From Candidatus Aminicenantota bacterium (GTDB lineage Bacteria; Acidobacteriota; Aminicenantia; JAMOAD01): a stretch of 59,226 nucleotides of DNA. Positions 1 through 8,306 of this stretch are shown piece after piece. The stretch spans positions 1 through 59,226 of the forward strand of contig JAMOUT010000012.1 in the NCBI GenBank assembly GCA_027061995.1, read 5' to 3'. The position numbers and the translations under genes were made by a program. Position 1 is the first letter of the stretch, and each line of letters opens with the position of its first letter. The notes under the pieces are model-generated. The model did no database searches and was not told the DNA's origin. It saw nothing but the letters and a program-made list of their open reading frames with translations.

Positions 1-34
1 CATTATGGCAATTAATTTTTTAACTTGGTAGCTT

Positions 35-58
35 ACTTGTTCGGCTACTTGTTCGGCT
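35..58. repeat. Tandem 12-bp direct repeat
   Basis: The 12-mer ACTTGTTCGGCT occurs twice head to tail (35-46 and 47-58). Its role is unknown. Confidence 0.75.
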
Positions 59-82
59 TTTTTATTTAACTCATAATTCATA

Positions 83-277
83 ATTCAGCATTCATAATTC
101 ATCTTTCATCCCCGCACCAAATTATGAAGCTTAAAGCATTGAGCATCGAAGCTTAAAATATTTTCGGTGCAGCTCTTGGGGCTTAAAAGCTATCAAACTC
201 TTGCTGTTTTGAGGCAATCAATTACAGTATGGGATCTTCGCTCACTTTGTTCGCTCCGACATTCAGCATTCATAATT
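83..277. repeat. 17-bp direct repeat pair (83-99, 261-277)
   Basis: ATTCAGCATTCATAATT occurs exactly at 83-99 and 261-277. Further AATTCATAATTC-like words surround the first copy. This looks like a dispersed intergenic word family rather than a mobile element, because no coding sequence lies between the copies. Confidence 0.7.
127..159. repeat. Dispersed AAGCTTAAAGC-type repeat, copy 1
   Basis: The layout is AAGCTTAAAGC (127-137), a 5-nt spacer, then GCATCGAAGCTTAAAAT (143-159). A second copy with the same layout lies 51 kb away at 51265-51296, inside a small ORF. Same order and same spacing suggest a genuine dispersed repeat family. Confidence 0.55.
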
Positions 278-359
278 ATCTTTATCTCTTTTGTCTTATA
301 ATTTTATATTATTAAACTAATCATAAATTTTTAAACTATCTGTTTTTATTTTGATAATA

Positions 360-1919
360 CTATCTCTCTATAATGTTTTTAAATTTGATTCCTCGATCTT
401 CAAGAAGAGTTCCGAGAGCTTTTTTGAATTTTAAAATGGCAATATTAAGATCCACTATAGCCTTTACTTCGGATGATTTTGCTTGTTCATAATCTTTTTG
501 ATACTGAACAACCTGATAATTCGTGCTTAAACCTGTCATCAGTTTTTTCTCTTCGGCATCAAGTTTGCTTTTTGCCAACTCTCTTGCAAGTGCCGTTGCT
601 TTAACCATCCTTAAATTTGTTTCAACCTCCATAATGGCATTTCTTATCTCTTGGATAACGGATTGTTCCGCTGATTTGATTTGCAAAACAGCTTTTTCAA
701 ATTCTATTTTTGAAGAAGCATACCTTGCTTTCAATGCACTGTTTGATAAAGGTATTTTAAGATTAAGGCTTACAGACCAATTATTATAAAGAGCTTTTAT
801 CACATCTTTGAGAGCATCCGAGGAATTTCCTTTAATAATGGCGATTATATTTCCCGTAAAAAAATCATTGTTTTCATATATTATCCTGTCTCCGGCAACA
901 CCGGTCGTCCAATAACTCGCCTGAAAATCCAAAGAGGGTAATAATTGATTTTTTGCATATTTAACATCAATTCCTCTGCTCTTAAGGGAAAATTCCAATT
1001 GTTTAATCGTGGGATTATGCTTTTTTGCAATTTTTATAGCCTCTTTTATCGGGGGTATTCTGAAATTAATCTCTGTTTTAGGATTATCAACGGGAATAAT
1101 CTCAAAATCCCAGCTACCTTCAAACTTTTTTATATTAAGAATTCTTTTAAGATTATCCTCCGCCGATTTAATGGCGGCTTTCGATCTTATTATCTCGCTT
1201 TCCCTTGATGCTACCTCTGATTTTGCCACCATAATCTCAATAGGAGCAAGAGTTCCCACTTTAACCTGTTTTTCATTTTTAGCAAGTAAATCTTTTGCAA
1301 GGGCGAGAGCATCCTGTTGAACTTTAAGATTCATTCTCGCATAAACAAGATTCCAATAAGCCTGCTCAACTCTAAATATTGTATCTATAACTTTTTGTTT
1401 TAAGGAGTAAAAAGAGGATTCTCTTGTATTTGCCGCAATCAATATCTCTTTTTTTGTAACAGTTAAACCAAACCCCTTTAATAAAGGCTGAGTAAAAGCA
1501 AAGGTTAGCCTACTATTATAGCTCGGATTAAAACCGTAAAACCTGTTGTTTGTTTCTGTTTTTGACTGAGAAAGAGTTAATCTGAAATTTCCTCCGGTGG
1601 GCGTTTTTTCCATTAATTGAAATTCATAATTATCTGTTTCCGTTTTTGAGATATTTGCTCCGTCCAAAAAAGAGGAGGCGGGTGATTTTGTTTTTCTTTT
1701 AGAATAATTTAGCGACAGTTCGGGAATAAAAAGCCCTTTGAACGAAAGAAGGCTTTTTTCTGCTTGTTCAAAGCTTAAAGTTTCTATCTTAAGGTCCAAG
1801 TTCTTTTTTAAAGCTTGGGAAATACAATCCTGCAAGCTCAATTTAATAATTTTACCCCCACCATACATTCTTCCGATAAAAATCATGATAAAAAAAATCA
1901 AAAAAAATCGCTTTTTCAT
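360..1919 (-). CDS. TolC-family outer membrane efflux protein
   Basis: Outer membrane factor of the TolC/OEP family (519 aa), which forms the exit duct of tripartite efflux or type I secretion systems. A hydrophobic signal peptide follows the start. Two OEP repeats are visible: the first (about 30-250) rich in long amphipathic helices, the second (about 290-510) ending in the typical coiled-coil heptads. The start at 1919 is chosen over an upstream frame extension because a GGAGG ribosome binding site lies just ahead (about 1924-1930) and the signal peptide begins there. No membrane-fusion or inner-membrane partner is adjacent, so the transported substrate cannot be read from context. It lies 70 bp downstream of rnhA on the same strand. 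Confidence 0.88.
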   Translation of the reverse strand: MKKRFFLIFFIMIFIGRMYGGGKIIKLSLQDCISQALKKNLDLKIETLSFEQAEKSLLSFKGLFIPELSLNYSKRKTKSPASSFLDGANISKTETDNYEFQLMEKTPTGGNFRLTLSQSKTETNNRFYGFNPSYNSRLTFAFTQPLLKGFGLTVTKKEILIAANTRESSFYSLKQKVIDTIFRVEQAYWNLVYARMNLKVQQDALALAKDLLAKNEKQVKVGTLAPIEIMVAKSEVASRESEIIRSKAAIKSAEDNLKRILNIKKFEGSWDFEIIPVDNPKTEINFRIPPIKEAIKIAKKHNPTIKQLEFSLKSRGIDVKYAKNQLLPSLDFQASYWTTGVAGDRIIYENNDFFTGNIIAIIKGNSSDALKDVIKALYNNWSVSLNLKIPLSNSALKARYASSKIEFEKAVLQIKSAEQSVIQEIRNAIMEVETNLRMVKATALARELAKSKLDAEEKKLMTGLSTNYQVVQYQKDYEQAKSSEVKAIVDLNIAILKFKKALGTLLEDRGIKFKNIIER

Positions 1920-1989
1920 TTTAATCCTCCACTTTTTTCTTACTCTACTTTTACGAAATAATATTCGGTTTTGTTCACTTTTAATTTTT

Positions 1990-2415
1990 TTAACCCTTTT
2001 TAAAAAAATCCTCAATCTTTTCGTTTGCCAAAGCATCCGCTATTTGGATATACTTATGCGTTCTATATACCTCTTCAAAATCAAAATATTCAAAAATTTT
2101 TAATTTTTCCATTATTTTTTGATGAAAAAGTTTAAGATGCTGTTTCTTTACCTTATATTCCCCTTTAAGTTGCCTTAAAACAAGCTGGGAATCACTTGAA
2201 ATAATTATCTTTTTTATTCCCCTCTTTTGGCTTGTGATAATCCCTTCCAACAAAGCTATATATTCAGCTTCATTATTAGTGAATTTATCCCCTATATAGA
2301 TTTTTTTCTTTAAAATCACTTTATCCTCGGGCGAAATAATAACAATCCCTCCCGCTGCATGCCCCGGATTCCCTTTGCTGCACCCGTCGGTATAAAGCCT
2401 ATAAATTTCACTCAT
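1990..2415 (-). CDS. rnhA: Ribonuclease HI family protein
   Basis: Cleaves the RNA strand of RNA-DNA hybrids (R-loops, primers). The 141-aa protein keeps the RNase H fold motifs: TDGCSKGNPG with the first catalytic Asp, TNNEAEYIAL with the catalytic Glu, SDSQLV with the next Asp, and a late THKYIQIADALAN segment with the last Asp. The length suits the small RNase HI/ArfB-like class. An in-frame ATG five codons upstream (2430) is possible; neither start has a strong ribosome binding site. It is probably co-transcribed with the TolC-family gene downstream, with no obvious functional link. Confidence 0.9.
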   Translation of the reverse strand: MSEIYRLYTDGCSKGNPGHAAGGIVIISPEDKVILKKKIYIGDKFTNNEAEYIALLEGIITSQKRGIKKIIISSDSQLVLRQLKGEYKVKKQHLKLFHQKIMEKLKIFEYFDFEEVYRTHKYIQIADALANEKIEDFFKKG

Positions 2416-2534
2416 ATGAAATTTTATCATTTTTCCCGTTTTTTACAAAGAAAAAGTAAAAAAAGAAATAGATTTCATTTATACAAAAAAGATTATTAAT
2501 ACTTAATGTTCATAATCATATATTTTTATCAAAT

Positions 2535-2563
2535 TTGACAAAGGGTATTAATTATTTTATATT
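2535..2563 (+). promoter_or_regulatory. Promoter of the pilus operon
   Basis: TTGACA (2535-2540), 17-bp spacer, TATATT (2558-2563). The expected transcription start is about 2570-2571, one or two bases before the mshE ATG, so the message would be leaderless or nearly so. No Shine-Dalgarno is present upstream of that ATG. Confidence 0.65.
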
Positions 2564-2571
2564 ATAAAATA

Positions 2572-4272
2572 ATGGAAGTAAAAGATAAAAAGGTTGTTAG
2601 AAAACCCTTGGGGATAAGATTAATCGAAGGTGGATTTATAACGGAGGAACAGCTAAACCTCGCTCTTAAAGAACAGCAGAGAACAGGAGCTATGCTTGGG
2701 GAAACACTAATAAACCTCGGATTTATCTCTTCGGATGTTTTATCTTCAACCCTTGCAGCTCAATCAGGAGTTGAATTCGTAGATCTGAGAAATATAGCAA
2801 TTGAAGAAAAAGCAATATCAAAAATACCTGAAAATGTGTGTAAAAAATATAATATATTTCCGATAGATTATGATGAAGAAAAAAATATTTTAACGGTCGC
2901 AGCTGAAAATATTTTTGATGTTGATGCTATTTCCGAAGTTGAATCGGTTTCAGGAGCAATCGTTCGTTTTGTTTCCGCTGTTCCGGATGAAATAGCCAAT
3001 GCTATTGAGATTTATTACAGAGGGGGAAGATCTCTTGATGAATTAATAGAAGAGAGTATAAATCTCGCAAGCAGACCCGGCATAGGAGCACAGGAATTAA
3101 CTCTCGCTGAAGAAGCTCCTATCGTTCGCCTCGTTGATCAATTGATTATTAAAGGGGTAAAAGACAGGGCGACTGATATCCATTTTGAACCGGATGAAAA
3201 GGTTTTAAGAGTCCGATACAGAATTGACGGGATAATGCAGATGGGCCCAACTCTTCCGAAAGCTATTCAACCTCCCGTTCTCGCGAGATTAAAAATACTC
3301 GCGGAAGTTAATATAGCAGAATCAAGAATCCCAATGGACGGAAGAATAAAATTCAGGATAGGAAAAAAAATAATAGACATAAGAGTATCTTTTTTCCCAA
3401 CTTTTTTCGGATATAATGTTGTCCTCAGATTATTGGATAAATCAAGAGTTGTTCTCGGGCTTGAAAACCTCGGGTTTAATCCGCATAACCTTAATATTTT
3501 TAAGAATATAATAAAAAAACCACATGGAATTATTCTTGTAACAGGACCGACAGGCTCGGGAAAAACAACAACTCTGTATTCCGCATTATCTTTTTTAAAT
3601 TCAATAGACAGGAATATAATAACGATAGAAGATCCCGTAGAATATGAGTTTCCAATTATAAGACAATCACAAATTAATGAGAAAGCGGGTTTTACTTTTG
3701 CAAACGGATTAAGATCAATCCTAAGACAGGATCCCGATATAATAATGATCGGAGAGATGAGAGACAGAGAAACCATTGATATGGCTATAAGAGCCGCCCT
3801 CACGGGGCATCTTGTGTTTTCCACTCTCCATACGAATGATGCAATCTCATCAATCCCGAGATTATTGGATATGGGAGTTGAAAAATTTTTATTGGCATCA
3901 ACTATAAATGTGATAATAGCGCAAAGGCTTGTTAGAAAAATATGCGATAATTGTAAAACAGAGCATTCACCCGACGAATTATTGATGAAAAAAGTTCATC
4001 TGAAGGAGGGGGACCCTCCTGTCTTTTATAGGGGAAAAGGATGCTCCGCATGCAATAATACAGGATATAAAGGCAGAATAGGAATTTTCGAGATGTTTTT
4101 AATAACCGAAGAGATAAGAGATCTGATATCATCAGGTGCTGCTTTTTCAGAAATAAAAAGAGTTGCACAAGAGCAAGGATTTATCTCTCTTTTTGAAGAT
4201 GGAATGGAAAAAGCGAAAAAAGGGATTACAACTCCTGAAGAGGTTCTAAGAGTAGCTTTCGGGGAAATCTGA
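2572..4272 (+). CDS. mshE: MshE/GspE-type assembly ATPase
   Basis: Hexameric ATPase (566 aa) that powers pilus extension or type II-like assembly from the cytoplasmic face. The N-terminal MshEN domain (about 10-150) carries two LGxxL helices with Leu-rich spacing, the module known to bind c-di-GMP in MshE. The C-terminal T2SSE domain has Walker A GPTGSGKT (about 325-332), the Asp box, a degenerate Walker B (DPDIIMIGEMRD) and the His box ending in STLHTNDA. A CxxC pair near 458-461 and a second near 490-494 mark the zinc knuckle. It overlaps the next gene as TGATG. Its neighbours match the MSHA pilus set better than a classical T2SS. Confidence 0.92.
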   Translation: MEVKDKKVVRKPLGIRLIEGGFITEEQLNLALKEQQRTGAMLGETLINLGFISSDVLSSTLAAQSGVEFVDLRNIAIEEKAISKIPENVCKKYNIFPIDYDEEKNILTVAAENIFDVDAISEVESVSGAIVRFVSAVPDEIANAIEIYYRGGRSLDELIEESINLASRPGIGAQELTLAEEAPIVRLVDQLIIKGVKDRATDIHFEPDEKVLRVRYRIDGIMQMGPTLPKAIQPPVLARLKILAEVNIAESRIPMDGRIKFRIGKKIIDIRVSFFPTFFGYNVVLRLLDKSRVVLGLENLGFNPHNLNIFKNIIKKPHGIILVTGPTGSGKTTTLYSALSFLNSIDRNIITIEDPVEYEFPIIRQSQINEKAGFTFANGLRSILRQDPDIIMIGEMRDRETIDMAIRAALTGHLVFSTLHTNDAISSIPRLLDMGVEKFLLASTINVIIAQRLVRKICDNCKTEHSPDELLMKKVHLKEGDPPVFYRGKGCSACNNTGYKGRIGIFEMFLITEEIRDLISSGAAFSEIKRVAQEQGFISLFEDGMEKAKKGITTPEEVLRVAFGEI

Positions 4273-5486
4273 TGCCTGCTTATTCTTATAAAGCCAGAAA
4301 TTACTTGGGTGAATTGGTGGAAGGGGTCGTAAATGCAAGAAATCCCGAAGAATTAGATCAACATATGGCAAACCTTGATTTAATCTTAGTAAAAGCATCC
4401 CCGATAAAAGAGGAAAAAAAATTAACAAAAAAGAGGATAAAAAGAAGAGACCTGATTCTTTTTAGTATTCATATAGCAACTTCTCTTGAAGCGGGAGTTC
4501 CCATAATTTCCGCTCTTACGGATTTTGCGGAAACAACTGATAATATGATATTTAAAAACATTCTTGCGGGTATTGTAAAGCAGATTGAATCAGGCCAATC
4601 TTTCTCTCAAGCACTTGAAACATATCCGAAAGCTTTTCCCGAAATATATGTAAGTATAATAAGAGCGGGAGAAGCGACAGGTAATCTTGATAAAGTTTTA
4701 AGAGAATTAATAACTTTTCTTGAGTGGCAGGAGGAATTAATCGCTCAGGTAAAACAAGCATCCGTATATCCGACTTTTGTTTTTCTGATGATAGGGGTTG
4801 TAATATTTATAATGATGACTTTTACGGTTCCGAAGTTTATCCCGATATTAACATCATTTAATGTGGAATTGCCTGCTCCCACTAAATTATTAATCAGGAT
4901 TGCTAATTTCTTCCAGCATGGTTGGTGGATTATGTTAATAGTGGCTGCAGGGCTTTTTATTCTTTATAAAATAACCAATAAACAAGAAAAGGGAAGATTG
5001 TTATGGGACAAAGGAAAATTAAAACTCCCTATATTCGGCAAACTTGCTTTAAAACTTGCTTTATCAAGGTTTGCACATTATACCGCTTTATTATATTCCT
5101 CGGGTATAGGAATCCCTCAAACACTAATTATCGTTGAAAAAGTGGTGGGAAACGAGGTTATCGCAAAAGAGATAAAAAGGACAAGAGAGGAGATACTAAC
5201 AGGCTCAAGCATGTATGAGAGTCTAAAAAAATCTCCCTATTTTCCCTCTCTTGTTTTAAGAATGATTCAAGTTGGAGAAGAAACAGGTTCCCTTGACTCA
5301 ACACTTAAAAAAGTTTCCGATTATTATGATAAAGAGGTCCCACAAGCGATAAGAAAAATGTTTTCTGTTTTAGAACCAACCTTAATTGTTTTTATGGGAG
5401 GGATAGTTTTATTCATCGCTTTATCGATTTTCCTACCAATATATAAACTAACTTCGGGAATAGCTGCGGCAGGAGGATTAAGATAA
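4272..5486 (+). CDS. mshG: MshG/GspF-type inner membrane platform protein
   Basis: Polytopic platform protein (404 aa) that couples the assembly ATPase to pilin polymerisation. Two tandem T2SSF domains (about 70-190 and 270-395) each carry the conserved GEATG/GEETG turn (RAGEATGNLD and QVGEETGSLD). Three membrane segments are visible, near 170-190, 215-235 and 375-395. Length is normal for the family. Start and stop overlap both neighbours (TGATG and TAATG), so it is translationally coupled to mshE and mshI. Confidence 0.92.
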   Translation: MPAYSYKARNYLGELVEGVVNARNPEELDQHMANLDLILVKASPIKEEKKLTKKRIKRRDLILFSIHIATSLEAGVPIISALTDFAETTDNMIFKNILAGIVKQIESGQSFSQALETYPKAFPEIYVSIIRAGEATGNLDKVLRELITFLEWQEELIAQVKQASVYPTFVFLMIGVVIFIMMTFTVPKFIPILTSFNVELPAPTKLLIRIANFFQHGWWIMLIVAAGLFILYKITNKQEKGRLLWDKGKLKLPIFGKLALKLALSRFAHYTALLYSSGIGIPQTLIIVEKVVGNEVIAKEIKRTREEILTGSSMYESLKKSPYFPSLVLRMIQVGEETGSLDSTLKKVSDYYDKEVPQAIRKMFSVLEPTLIVFMGGIVLFIALSIFLPIYKLTSGIAAAGGLR

Positions 5487-7039
5487 TGAAAAAATATCTT
5501 GTTATGGAATATCATGGAGGGGAATTAAAATTATTAGAAGTAAAAAAAACCAGAAAAAGATATGAAATAAAAAAATATCTTAAATTTACTGTATATGACG
5601 AAGATAACCCCGAACAAGAGATTAAAATCAGGCTTAAGAAAGAAGGGATAAAAGCGGACAAGGTTATTTTTATTTTAAATTCTTCTCTTGTAAAAAATGT
5701 AATAAGGAGTTTCCCCAAGATTCCACAAAAAGAGTTAAAACTCATAATAGACAGGGAAGTAAAAAAAGAGGCTAAGGATGAAAAAATATTTTATGATTTT
5801 ATCCCTCTGGAGGAGAAAAAAGAGAGAGATACCACAAAAAAAGAGATATTGGTATCGGTAGCTCCACAGGATTTAATATGGAAGGCTTTCTCGTTTTTAA
5901 GAGGTATTGAGAAATCCCCGATAATAATAACCTCTTTTTATCAATCTTTTATATTGGGAAGAAGGCTTCTAAAAATAGAGGAAAAAGACAAGACTTTCGG
6001 AATACTGAACATACATATGAAAAAATCAAGTTTTCTCATTTTTAAAGGGGGGTCGGAATATGTTCTTGAGAGAGATATTATATCGGTAAGCGGTGAAGAG
6101 ATTAACCCTGATACAATTGAAACATTATTGATGGAAATTAATAGAACCATTCAATACTTTAAACAGAAAAACAGGGGCTATGAACTATCCTCCATTTACA
6201 TCACAGGAACAATAAATAATATAGAAGAGGTTTCTTCTGCCTTAAATGAAATGCTTCCGTTTATTGTTCAACCCATCCCTGTTAACAAAGTATTGAATTT
6301 TTTAAAGATAACCATAGAAGAGAACCTATCTCCTTATTCCTTTCTTTCGGAATTTTTCACTCTCTTCGGAGGAATATTTATTCCCGATGCAAAAGACAAG
6401 ATAAACTTGCTTCCTTCATATTATTATGAAAAAGAAGCATACAAAACAAGGCTTTTAACTTTTCTTATAACAACAACCCTTCTTTTCGGGATACTTTTAA
6501 CCTCTTCTTTTTTTATAAAAAGAACAAAGGATAGTGTGGAAAAGGATTTGGAACAACAAAAAATCGCTTTAGATAAAATAAAATCACGAATGCAGGCAAT
6601 AGAAGAGATAAAGCACAAAAGAGAAAAATACCATAACGCTCTTCTAATACTTGGAAATTCAAAAAAAGCCGTTGAAAAAATAATTCTTTTCTTTAATTTT
6701 TTAACTTTAAACACCCCTGATGGAATTCACTTAAAAACCGCTGATATAGATAAAGAGGGAGCAGGCTATGAAATAATTTTAACGGGAGTAACAGATAGTG
6801 TCGCACCTTTTATGAGTAATGAATTGTTTAAAATTTTTTATGATAAACTATCCTCTTTCCCTTATGTCTCCAAAATATCCTTTTCTCTACAACAGAAAGA
6901 GGTTAATAAGGATAATGTAATTAAAAAAACTATGAATTTCACAACAAATATCACAGAGAATATTATATCTCCCGAAAAAACGGAAAAAATGAAAAAACAG
7001 GTTTTGTTTTTTGAAATAAAAATGAGGATAATAATATAA
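5486..7039 (+). CDS. mshI: PilM-PilN fused protein (MshI/GspL-like)
   Basis: Inner-membrane assembly protein (517 aa) linking the cytoplasmic ATPase to the periplasmic alignment complex. Residues about 1-310 look like the actin-like PilM fold: N-terminal strand, then segments such as FGILNIH and SIYITGTI at nucleotide-fold positions. One membrane helix (about 335-357) follows, then a coiled coil (about 358-400) and a PilN-like ferredoxin fold. PilM and PilN are separate proteins in classical type IV pili, whereas MshI/GspL types join them. Sequence similarity is diffuse, so the call rests partly on gene order. Confidence 0.72.
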   Translation: MKKYLVMEYHGGELKLLEVKKTRKRYEIKKYLKFTVYDEDNPEQEIKIRLKKEGIKADKVIFILNSSLVKNVIRSFPKIPQKELKLIIDREVKKEAKDEKIFYDFIPLEEKKERDTTKKEILVSVAPQDLIWKAFSFLRGIEKSPIIITSFYQSFILGRRLLKIEEKDKTFGILNIHMKKSSFLIFKGGSEYVLERDIISVSGEEINPDTIETLLMEINRTIQYFKQKNRGYELSSIYITGTINNIEEVSSALNEMLPFIVQPIPVNKVLNFLKITIEENLSPYSFLSEFFTLFGGIFIPDAKDKINLLPSYYYEKEAYKTRLLTFLITTTLLFGILLTSSFFIKRTKDSVEKDLEQQKIALDKIKSRMQAIEEIKHKREKYHNALLILGNSKKAVEKIILFFNFLTLNTPDGIHLKTADIDKEGAGYEIILTGVTDSVAPFMSNELFKIFYDKLSSFPYVSKISFSLQQKEVNKDNVIKKTMNFTTNITENIISPEKTEKMKKQVLFFEIKMRIII

Positions 7040-7746
7040 TGAATCAGTTGTTTTATAAGTATGGAAAATTCTTCTTTTGGTTAATCATTTTTCTTATAAT
7101 ATTTCTATATCTTTTTCTATATTTTTACCCTTCCTTAAACAGTTTAAAGGCAAAAAAAAATCAATTTAAAAATAATGCACTAATACTTTCCGAATATCAA
7201 AAAGAATTAAAAATCTTCAAAGAACCTACTAAAGAGGAAAAATTATTATGGAAAAAGATAGAAGAGAGAATTAATACAAAAAGAATAATATTAAAAAATG
7301 AAAAACAATATCTTTCCTTTCTTTCTAAAAACATAAAGACATTAAAATCAATATTAGAAAAAGATTTTAGTGATTTTTTACTGAACATTGAAGACAAGAA
7401 CATAAAGATAACTCAAACACTAAAAGATGATTCTGAATTAAAGAATTATTTTAAAGAGATTAAAGACTCTTCTTCCGTTAAAATGAAAAAGAATAAATCT
7501 TCATCGTTTATTGCATATCAGGAAAACAATATAAATTATAAGAAAAAAAGGGAAAATAATGTAATAATTAATATGTTTTTTGTTTCAACGCTTGAAAAAA
7601 CTTCCCGTTTATTATACAAATTGCCAAAAGAGTATAACAACTTAATTATTAAGAAAATAACCATCATGAGGAAAGAAAATAAAACATTTTATCTGATAGC
7701 TTTAAAATTAAATATAGAAAAGGTTTACGAAAATGTTAAAAAATAA
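7039..7746 (+). CDS. mshJ: PilO/MshJ-like alignment protein
   Basis: Single-pass inner-membrane protein (235 aa): a membrane helix at about 12-33, a lysine-rich coiled coil (about 38-100), then a poorly conserved alpha/beta periplasmic domain. This is the architecture of PilO/GspM/MshJ, which dimerises with the PilN part of the preceding protein. Direct motifs are lacking. The call comes from topology, size and position between the PilMN fusion and a PilP-like gene. It overlaps mshK by 14 bp. Confidence 0.6.
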   Translation: MNQLFYKYGKFFFWLIIFLIIFLYLFLYFYPSLNSLKAKKNQFKNNALILSEYQKELKIFKEPTKEEKLLWKKIEERINTKRIILKNEKQYLSFLSKNIKTLKSILEKDFSDFLLNIEDKNIKITQTLKDDSELKNYFKEIKDSSSVKMKKNKSSSFIAYQENNINYKKKRENNVIINMFFVSTLEKTSRLLYKLPKEYNNLIIKKITIMRKENKTFYLIALKLNIEKVYENVKK

Positions 7747-8305
7747 ATATCTTGCCATCGTTTTATCAATTATTGCAATTATCTTAATCGCCAACCTTTT
7801 TTTAAAAAAAGAAAAAAAAGGGAAAACATTCGCAGCGGTAAAACTTCCACCTATGCCAAAGAAAACCTCTTTTCCTATGATGCAAACAAACACTGAAAAC
7901 GGAGAACCTAAAATAAAGCAAAAAAAGGTTGCTTTCTCGGAAGAGAGGAATCTCTCTTTTTCTCCTTATGAACCCCTTAAAATAAAAGAAAATGTCCTGC
8001 CAAACCCATCTTCCCTAATCTGGGGAAAAGACCCTTTTGGTCCCGTTGATAATATTGTTTCAAATTATGCTGTTCAAAAGACTTTTCAAAAAGTTTTTCT
8101 TTCAGCGATAATAATCAGAAAAAATAAAAAAATAGCAGTTATAAATAATATTGTATTCAAAGAGGGTGATTTAAAAGGTGGAATTCTGTTAAAAAAGATT
8201 GAAAATTCTTATATAATAATTGTCGTTAATAATAAAGAGATTACTTTAAAAATATTTGAAAAAAAAGAGATACCTTTGAAAGAAGAAAATAAAGGGAGAG
8301 TTTAA
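7733..8305 (+). CDS. mshK: PilP/MshK-like periplasmic protein
   Basis: A 190-aa protein with an N-terminal membrane anchor (about 6-24), a proline- and lysine-rich linker, and a small C-terminal beta domain (about 95-180). The WGKDPFGP motif at the domain boundary is the KDPF/RDPF signature seen in PilP, GspC and MshK proteins, which connect the inner-membrane platform to the secretin. The start codon lies inside mshJ, indicating coupled translation. Confidence 0.65.
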   Translation: MLKNKYLAIVLSIIAIILIANLFLKKEKKGKTFAAVKLPPMPKKTSFPMMQTNTENGEPKIKQKKVAFSEERNLSFSPYEPLKIKENVLPNPSSLIWGKDPFGPVDNIVSNYAVQKTFQKVFLSAIIIRKNKKIAVINNIVFKEGDLKGGILLKKIENSYIIIVVNNKEITLKIFEKKEIPLKEENKGRV

Positions 8306-8306
8306 A

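Larger units (their letters stand above)
1..359. other. Gene-free repeat-bearing flank
   Basis: No coding region with a credible start and ribosome binding site is visible in this stretch. It lies downstream of the leftward TolC-family gene and holds short direct repeats, AT-rich spacer words and a GC-richer centre (about 110-260). No tRNA, transposase or clear terminator is seen. It may continue into a larger intergenic region beyond the left edge. Confidence 0.6.
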
